A DNA stretch of 6,312 nt from assembly GCA_937926065.1 (NCBI GenBank), contig CALANM010000024.1:1-6312 (forward strand), in the 5' to 3' direction. Shown here piece by piece: positions 1 to 4,562 of the stretch. Position 1 is the first letter of the stretch. Each line of letters opens with the position of its first letter. A program made the translations under genes and the position numbers. This DNA is from an uncultured Microbacterium sp. Its GTDB lineage: Bacteria; Actinomycetota; Actinomycetes; Actinomycetales; Microbacteriaceae. Below the pieces are notes generated by a model. The model saw only the letters and a program-made list of their open reading frames with translations. It was not told where the DNA came from and ran no database searches.

Positions 1-433
1 GGGCTGCCTCAGCCTGAACGCGCGCGGCGAAGCCCGTGACCGCCGCTTTGAAGACGCTGCGATCGCGATCTACTGAGGGCCAGAGGAGCCACAGCACGAA
101 AGGATGAAGCGGCCCCGGCGCGGGACCCTCGACGGAAGCGCCGGTGAGTCCCGACAGAAAGTTGCGCTCGTCGACGATCAACCGATCAGCTATCTCGGAG
201 CCGAAGCCCGCCGACGCCGCCTCAGCATCCTCGAACCAGAGTTCGACGATGCCGTCGACATCGAGGATGCGCGCCTCGTCGTCGGGCTCGAACCACTCGA
301 TGTGGTTCTGCCGGTAGGCGATGACTCCGGGCAGATCCCGGGCGATCTCGGCATGCGTCGTCGACCAGTGCGCGCTGAACTGCCCGGGTGTCACGTCTGC
401 CCGACGGGTCAGGTAGGTGATCCGCTTGACCAT
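1..433 (-). CDS. EthD-family protein, second of a tandem pair (C-terminus cut by the left window edge)
   Basis: Reading leftwards from the ATG at 433-431, the frame stays open to the window edge and gives 144 residues without a stop, so the gene is partial. Residues 1-95 form an EthD-type ferredoxin-like (dimeric alpha-beta barrel) domain: F19, HW at 22-23, H27, LPG at 34-36, YRQ at 40-42, then DGIVELWF at 60-67 and a FLS motif at 92-94. These match the upstream neighbour at the same spacing. After residue 105 the sequence LHPFVLWLLW starts what may be a second domain, so the full protein may be a two-domain EthD protein; this is inference. The start overlaps the previous stop by one base (TGATG), and a GAGGCGA stretch lies about 8 bases upstream. 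EthD proteins occur in degradation clusters such as ether degradation; the reaction is not established. No signal peptide is seen, so it is probably cytosolic. Confidence 0.82.
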   Translation of the reverse strand, partial: MVKRITYLTRRADVTPGQFSAHWSTTHAEIARDLPGVIAYRQNHIEWFEPDDEARILDVDGIVELWFEDAEAASAGFGSEIADRLIVDERNFLSGLTGASVEGPAPGPLHPFVLWLLWPSVDRDRSVFKAAVTGFAARVQAEAA

Positions 434-783
434 CACGCATTCGCCTCGAGCGATGGCCCGGCCGGTGCGTGAAGTGGCACCTCGATCCGCTCGCCGGCGA
501 TGAACCAATCGGCGGACGAGAGAAAGTCCTCCTCGTGCGCGAAGAGGTCACGCGCTTCCGGGGCGTCGAACGCGCGGGCTACATCCGCGACGGAGTCGAA
601 CTCCAGCTCGGCCATCCCGTCGAACGGCCACGTCTTGCGATGCTCGATCGCGGGGGTCTGCCGATAGCCGCGGATGCCGGGCAGGCGCCGCACATACGCG
701 GGGTGATCCTCGAGCCAGTGGCGGAGGAACTCCTCGCGCGACATCTCCGGCAACCGCCGGATGGCGACGATGACAGTGACCAT
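433..783 (-). CDS. EthD-family (dimeric alpha-beta barrel) protein, 116 aa
   Basis: A small cytosolic protein with a single EthD domain of the dimeric alpha-beta barrel fold. Visible family signatures are F19 and HW at 22-23, H27, LPGIRGYRQ at 34-42, FDGMAELEF at 54-62 and FLS at 87-89. The length of about 116 aa is typical of single-domain EthD proteins. It is clearly paralogous to the next gene: the first 42 residues align without gaps with 15 identities. The ATG at 783-781 overlaps the TGA of the carboxyltransferase gene (TGATG), and its own TGA overlaps the ATG of the next EthD gene in the same way. It therefore sits in a translationally coupled trio. No clear Shine-Dalgarno is seen, which fits re-initiation. 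Known EthD members are found with cytochrome P450 ether degradation and other catabolic clusters; their exact role (accessory protein, ring or aldehyde chemistry) is uncertain, so no reaction is assigned here. Confidence 0.88.
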   Translation of the reverse strand: MVTVIVAIRRLPEMSREEFLRHWLEDHPAYVRRLPGIRGYRQTPAIEHRKTWPFDGMAELEFDSVADVARAFDAPEARDLFAHEEDFLSSADWFIAGERIEVPLHAPAGPSLEANA

Positions 784-2360
784 CAGACAGGAGTCACCGC
801 CTGCCGGCGCTGCACGGGCACGGCGGCGCGCTTCTTGTAGAGGCGCAGGCGCCCGGTGAGCTCATCGCGCAGGCCGTCGGTGGCGACGACCGCTTCGACC
901 GCGTTGGCATCGGCGATCTTGAAGACGTCGATGCCCTCCGCATACTCGGCCTGCTTCTCAGCCACGAAAGCGGCGCGCTCCTGCGGATCCTCGATCGCGT
1001 GGATCTGGTTGTAATAGACCCCGTTCACCGCGGCATCCGGACCCATGAGGGCGGGGCGGGCTGTCGGCAGCGCGATGATCGCGTCAGGGTGCATCGGCGC
1101 GCCCGACATGGCGAGATATCCCCCGCCGTACGCCTTGCGCACGAGCACGGTGATGCGCGGGACGCGGCACTCCGACACGGCGAAGATCATCTTGGCTCCG
1201 TGGCGGATGATGCCCTGGCGCTCCACCGCAGATCCGATCATGTAGCCGGCGATGTCGACGAGGAAGACGATCGGGATGTTGTAGGCGTTGCAGATCCAGA
1301 TGAACCGGGCGGCCTTGTCGGAGGAGTCAGGGAAGATCGTTCCGCCCATGTGCTTGGGCTGATTGGCGACGAGCCCGACGGGCTGACCGTTGATGCGCGC
1401 GAAGCCGGTGAGCATCTCCGGGGCGAACAGCTCCTTGTACGGGAACCACGAGCCCTCGTCGACGAGGGACTCGATGAACTCCTCCATGTCGAAGACCTCC
1501 GCTTCGCGCAGCGGGACGATCTCGCTGAGCTTGCGGCCCTCGCGCGGTTCGGCAGCGGGGGCGATCGGGGCAGGCGTCTCCCAGTTGGCGGGGAGAAAGC
1601 TCAGCCACACGCGGATCGCGTCGAGTGCCTCCTGGTCGTCCTCGACCAGCACATCGCCGAGCCCCGAGACCGTGCAGTGCATCTCCGCGCCGCCCATCTC
1701 CTCCAGCGTCACCTTCTCGCCCGTGACCATCTCGGCAAGACGCGGCGAGCCGAGGTAGGCGGTGGCGTGGCCGCGCACCATGATCGTGAGGTCGCAGAGC
1801 GCCGGCACATACGCGGAGCCGGCGGGCGACGGGCCGAAGAGGGCGCACACCTGCGGCACGCGGCCGGAGATCTGCACCTGGTTGTAGAAGATGTTGCCCC
1901 ATGCGTGGCGACCCGCGAAGCTGTCGAGCTGCTCGTCGATGCGCGCACCGGCCGAGTCGAAGAGGTACACGATCGGGATGCCGGCCGCCGTCGCGGTCTC
2001 CTGCGCGAACGTGATCTTCTCGAACGTGCGGTAGCCCCACGTGCCCGCCTTGACGCTGTAGTCGTTGGCGATGACACAGACCTGGCGGCCATCGATATCA
2101 CCGTACGCGCACACCACGGCATCCCCGGGCATTCCCTCGGAGAAGCGGGCGAGCAGGCCGTCCTCCACGTAGGCGCCATTGTCGAAGAGGTAGGCGAGCC
2201 GATCGCGCACGAGCATCTTGCCGGATGCCGTGATCTTGTCGCGGTTCTTCTGCGGCCCGCCGAGTCGGGCGGCGGCGGTGACCTCGGCGAGTTTGTCGTG
2301 AACGGTCGTCGCGGTGGCCTGCGCCGCCTCCTCGACTCCCGCGGTTACGGGGTTCGTCAT
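783..2360 (-). CDS. Acyl-CoA carboxylase carboxyltransferase (beta) subunit, 525 aa
   Basis: The carboxyltransferase half of a biotin-dependent acyl-CoA carboxylase: it moves CO2 from carboxybiotin to the alpha or gamma carbon of an acyl-CoA. The length fits the PccB/AccD/MccB family (about 510-540 aa). Two crotonase-like halves are visible. The N-half has DSAGAR at 135-140, a GPSPAGSAYVPA acyl-CoA pocket motif at 176-187 and GGAEMHCTVSG at 223-233. The C-half has the NQPKHMGG region and KAYGGGYLAM at 409-418. The IFYNQ and AGSAYVPA segments resemble the methylcrotonyl-/geranyl-CoA carboxylase branch, whereas AYGGGYLAMSG resembles the propionyl/acetyl branch, so the substrate is open. Position 416 is Leu where propionyl-CoA carboxylases have Asp. 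The start is supported by GGAGGT five bases upstream. It is the first gene after the 106-bp gap and is coupled by TGATG to the first EthD gene. No biotin carboxylase or biotin carrier gene is in the window. Confidence 0.93.
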   Translation of the reverse strand: MTNPVTAGVEEAAQATATTVHDKLAEVTAAARLGGPQKNRDKITASGKMLVRDRLAYLFDNGAYVEDGLLARFSEGMPGDAVVCAYGDIDGRQVCVIANDYSVKAGTWGYRTFEKITFAQETATAAGIPIVYLFDSAGARIDEQLDSFAGRHAWGNIFYNQVQISGRVPQVCALFGPSPAGSAYVPALCDLTIMVRGHATAYLGSPRLAEMVTGEKVTLEEMGGAEMHCTVSGLGDVLVEDDQEALDAIRVWLSFLPANWETPAPIAPAAEPREGRKLSEIVPLREAEVFDMEEFIESLVDEGSWFPYKELFAPEMLTGFARINGQPVGLVANQPKHMGGTIFPDSSDKAARFIWICNAYNIPIVFLVDIAGYMIGSAVERQGIIRHGAKMIFAVSECRVPRITVLVRKAYGGGYLAMSGAPMHPDAIIALPTARPALMGPDAAVNGVYYNQIHAIEDPQERAAFVAEKQAEYAEGIDVFKIADANAVEAVVATDGLRDELTGRLRLYKKRAAVPVQRRQAVTPV

Positions 2361-2365
2361 CGTTG

Positions 2366-2371
2366 ACCTCC
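2366..2371 (-). promoter_or_regulatory. Strong ribosome binding site of the carboxyltransferase gene
   Basis: GGAGGT on the minus strand, separated by five bases (CAACG region) from the ATG at 2360-2358. It is complementary to the 3' end of 16S rRNA and is the strongest Shine-Dalgarno in the window. It fixes the start codon and marks this gene as the first of a translated block, unlike the coupled genes that follow it. Confidence 0.85.
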
Positions 2372-2385
2372 AGGTCGAGCGGTAC

Positions 2386-2414
2386 TACTAACAAGCGTAC
2401 GCTAGTTTTGTGAA
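2386..2414 (-). promoter_or_regulatory. Candidate promoter for the carboxyltransferase-EthD block
   Basis: On the minus strand TTCACA (2414-2409) could serve as a -35 box, with 17 bases before TTAGTA (2391-2386); TAGTAG one base on is an alternative -10. The -35 is a fair match and the -10 is poor, so this rests mainly on position: it lies in the only sizeable gap between genes, ahead of a strong ribosome binding site, and spans the palindrome. Transcription would start about 18-20 bases before the ATG, giving a short leader. Confidence 0.35.
2390..2407. promoter_or_regulatory. 18-bp inverted repeat, probable TetR-type operator
   Basis: The plus strand reads AACAAGCGTACGCTAGTT. It is symmetric about the GT|AC centre at 2398/2399, and eight of nine base pairs match; only the 2393/2404 pair (A opposite A) fails. 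The core AGCGTACGCT is a perfect 10-bp palindrome. The size, symmetry and A/T-flanked GC core resemble operators of TetR-family repressors in actinobacterial catabolic clusters. It lies 30 bases upstream of the carboxyltransferase ATG and inside the candidate promoter, where a bound repressor would block RNA polymerase. The regulator is not in the window. The repeat is seen directly; the TetR assignment is inference. Confidence 0.6.
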
Positions 2415-2466
2415 AGAAGATAGCGGCGGAAGACGGGTGGCTGCACGAAGATTCGGGCGCTGACCG
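2415..2466. other. Remainder of the intergenic gap, no recognised element
   Basis: These bases lie between the SDR stop codon and the candidate promoter. I looked for a rho-independent terminator after the SDR gene (GC stem followed by T run on the minus strand) and found none; the only self-complementarity is a 4-bp CGAA/TTCG match with a two-base loop. Read-through from the upstream genes into the carboxyltransferase block is therefore possible, in addition to the candidate internal promoter. Confidence 0.5.
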
Positions 2467-3201
2467 CTACATGAATATGCCGCCGTTTACCGCGATCGTC
2501 TGCCCGGTCACGTAGGTGCTTCGAGGGCCGCAGAGGAACAGCACTGCGTCGGCGACATCGGCCGGGGTGCCCATACGTCCGAGGGGGATCCGCGCCTCCA
2601 GGGCGGCGCGGCGCTCGGGTCCGTAGCCGTCCATCATCGGCGTATCGATGACACCGGGAGCCACAGCGTTGACCCGGATGCCGCGAGGGGCGAGATTGAT
2701 CGCGGCCTGGCGCGTGAACCCAATGAGTCCAGCCTTCGAGGCCGAGTACGCCGGTGAGCTGAAGGCGGTCGAGGTCTGCCCGGCCAGCGAGGCGATGTTG
2801 ACGATGCTGCCCCCGTCCGAGAGGTGGGGGAGGAGCGCCTGAGTCACGTGAAAGACACCCGTCAGGTTGATGTCGATCGTTCGCTGCCAGTCCTCGACAC
2901 TCAGCGTGTCGAGAGGAGCGAGCTGCGAGATGCCCGCTGAGTTCACGAGAGCACCCAGCGACGGCAGCCCGTCGAGGACATCTGCGAGCGCGCCGAGAGT
3001 CGCAGGCTGCGCGACGTCGACCGACACCGGCCGAGCCGTCACCCCACGCTCCGTGAGGGCACCTGCGACATCCGCGGCTCGATCGCCGTCGCGGTCCGCC
3101 ACGACCACAGCCCATCCGGCTTCCGCGAGGCCTTCCGCGATCGCGTTGCCGATGCCGCTCGCGCCTCCGGTGACAACCGCGGTAGCGGGTGATGCATCCA
3201 T
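2467..3201 (-). CDS. Classical short-chain dehydrogenase/reductase (SDR), 244 aa
   Basis: An NAD(P)-dependent oxidoreductase of the classical SDR family, likely interconverting a hydroxyl group and a ketone. A Rossmann fold is evident: the TGGASGIG glycine motif at 11-18, Asp36 at the end of the second strand (VVVADRD, favouring NAD over NADP), and NSAG at 87-90. The catalytic tetrad is N112, S138, Y152 and K156 (YSASK), followed by a PG motif and the C-terminal VTGQTIAVNGG typical of FabG-like proteins. The length of 244 aa is normal. I chose the ATG at 3201-3199 because AAAGGGA lies five bases upstream and the fold starts at once; a GTG-type start further upstream would run into the E2 gene. 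It follows E2 after 17 bases, so it is probably co-transcribed. Association with E1/E2 would suit a secondary-alcohol, acetoin/diol or hydroxyacyl substrate, but the sequence does not decide. Confidence 0.93.
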   Translation of the reverse strand: MDASPATAVVTGGASGIGNAIAEGLAEAGWAVVVADRDGDRAADVAGALTERGVTARPVSVDVAQPATLGALADVLDGLPSLGALVNSAGISQLAPLDTLSVEDWQRTIDINLTGVFHVTQALLPHLSDGGSIVNIASLAGQTSTAFSSPAYSASKAGLIGFTRQAAINLAPRGIRVNAVAPGVIDTPMMDGYGPERRAALEARIPLGRMGTPADVADAVLFLCGPRSTYVTGQTIAVNGGIFM

Positions 3202-3206
3202 GTCCG

Positions 3207-3214
3207 TCCCTTTC
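3207..3214 (-). promoter_or_regulatory. Ribosome binding site of the SDR gene
   Basis: GAAAGGGA on the minus strand, five bases before the ATG at 3201, in the 17-base gap after the E2 stop codon. It supports the 244-residue protein over a longer version that would overlap the E2 coding end by about 55 bases. Confidence 0.7.
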
Positions 3215-3218
3215 GTTC

Positions 3219-4562
3219 TCAGGCCAGCAGGGTCAGCGGAGCTTCGAGGAAGCCCGTGAAAGCGCTGACCCACCGAGCCCCGTCAGCTCCGTCGACGACC
3301 CTGTGGTCGGCAGACAGCGTGAACGACATCCGCGTGTCGATCACGAGCTCGCCGTCACGCACGAACGGCACCTGTGCAGCGGCGCCGACGGCGAGGATCG
3401 CCGCCTGCGGCGGATTGATGATCGCCGCGAAGTTCTCGATGCCGAACATGCCGAGGTTGCTCACGGTCATCGCCCCGCCCGACAGCTCGGCCTGCTTCAG
3501 GGCTCCTGCCTTCGCCCGCGCTGCCAGATCGCGGATGCGACGACTGACCTCGGAGACGGAACGCCCGTGCACGTCGTGCACGACGGGCGTGACCAGACCC
3601 TCGTCGAGAGCGACCGCCACCGCGACATCGCACGTCGCGAACTCTGTGACGCCGCCCTCCGCCCACACCCGATTGAGCGCGGGAACGACTGCGAGGGCAG
3701 CTCCGGCCGCCTTCACCACGAGGTCGTTCACCGACACCTGCACGCCCGCCTCCGCGTTGAGCTGGCGGCGCAGCTCCAGGAGCTTCTCCACCGATGCAGA
3801 CCCGGTGAGATAGAAGTGCGGGACGGTGGCCTTCGATTCGGACAGCCTGCGCGCGATGGCGGCACGCATGCGCGAGATCGGCACCACGTTCAGGTCCGAC
3901 GCGGACTCCGCGGCGGTCGGCGCCGGCGTCGAGGCTCCACCCGCGGAATCTCCTGCGGATGCCGCGACCAGGCCCGGTGCGGCCCCTGAAAGCGCACGTT
4001 CGACGTCCGAGCGCATGATGCGTCCGCCGGGGCCGGATCCGCGGAGAGCGGCGATGTCGAGCCCGCGTTGCAGGGCGATCCGCCGCGCCAGCGGCGAAGC
4101 GAAGATGCGCGCGTTGGGCGCCGAGGGCGGATCCTCCTCGTCAAGCGACGAGCCGGCCGCCGGAGTCAGGGCGGACTCAGCGCCCGCAGCCGGTGCCAGC
4201 GCGACGGGGAGCGGGGCCGGCGCAGTCTCGACCGCGAACGTGGCGGAGGGCGCCTCTGATGCCGCGGACTCGACGTCGCCTGTCACCTCGGCGATCGCCG
4301 CGGCAACCGCCTCCGAGGTGTCACCCTCGATCTCGAGGATCGCGAGCACCCCGCCGACTTCCACGGATGCACCCGGCGCGACTGCGAGATGGCGCACGAT
4401 GCCGGCGGCATCCGACTCGAGATCCACCAGGGCCTTCTCGGTCTCCAGCTCCGCGATCACGGAGCCAGACTCGATGCGGTCGCCGACTGCAACACTCCAC
4501 GACGCGAGCGCGGCCTCATCGGCGCCCGCCATGACCGACGCCATCTTGATCACGTGAGGCAT
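3219..4562 (-). CDS. 2-oxoacid dehydrogenase complex E2, dihydrolipoamide acyltransferase, 447 aa
   Basis: The core of a 2-oxoacid (or acetoin) dehydrogenase complex: it accepts the acyl group from E1 on its lipoyl arm and passes it to CoA. Domain order is one lipoyl domain (about 1-79) with the lipoylated Lys43 in ETEKA; an Ala/Pro/Glu-rich flexible linker (about 80-151); a peripheral subunit-binding domain for E1/E3 (about 152-191, with ASPLARRIA and GRIMRSDV); a short second linker; and the catalytic domain (about 226-447). The catalytic domain has SNLGMFGIENFAAIINPPQ and the DHRVVDG motif with catalytic His420. The length fits single-lipoyl E2 proteins. The ATG at 4562-4560 overlaps the E1 stop (TGATG), and GAGAGGA lies nine bases upstream. 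An in-frame extension further upstream reads through the E1 gene out of frame and lacks E2 homology. Acyl specificity (branched-chain, acetoin, pyruvate or other) cannot be read from this sequence. Confidence 0.95.
   Translation of the reverse strand: MPHVIKMASVMAGADEAALASWSVAVGDRIESGSVIAELETEKALVDLESDAAGIVRHLAVAPGASVEVGGVLAILEIEGDTSEAVAAAIAEVTGDVESAASEAPSATFAVETAPAPLPVALAPAAGAESALTPAAGSSLDEEDPPSAPNARIFASPLARRIALQRGLDIAALRGSGPGGRIMRSDVERALSGAAPGLVAASAGDSAGGASTPAPTAAESASDLNVVPISRMRAAIARRLSESKATVPHFYLTGSASVEKLLELRRQLNAEAGVQVSVNDLVVKAAGAALAVVPALNRVWAEGGVTEFATCDVAVAVALDEGLVTPVVHDVHGRSVSEVSRRIRDLAARAKAGALKQAELSGGAMTVSNLGMFGIENFAAIINPPQAAILAVGAAAQVPFVRDGELVIDTRMSFTLSADHRVVDGADGARWVSAFTGFLEAPLTLLA

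Noticed and set aside
999..2366. Long plus-strand open frame of 455 codons across the carboxyltransferase gene
   Set aside because: It lies wholly antisense to a well-supported gene, its product is dominated by Arg, His, Asp and Gly without any recognisable domain, and such frames are common opposite GC-rich genes.
2415..2466. Transcription terminator between the SDR and carboxyltransferase genes
   Set aside because: No GC-rich stem-loop with a following T run is present; the only match is a 4-bp stem with a two-base loop.
2467..3273. Longer SDR version starting at 3273
   Set aside because: The 24 extra residues overlap the E2 3' end, precede the Rossmann fold without homology, and bypass the clear AAAGGGA site before the ATG at 3201.
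3826..4557. Plus-strand open frame of 243 codons opposite the E2 gene
   Set aside because: Its Ser/Ala/Arg-rich product mirrors the Ala/Pro-rich linker of E2 and shows no domain; it is an antisense shadow.
3219..4562. N-terminal domain of this gene as a biotin carrier serving the carboxyltransferase
   Set aside because: The modified lysine sits in ETEKA, a lipoyl signature, not the AMKM biotin motif, and the C-terminal DHRVVDG acyltransferase domain confirms E2.
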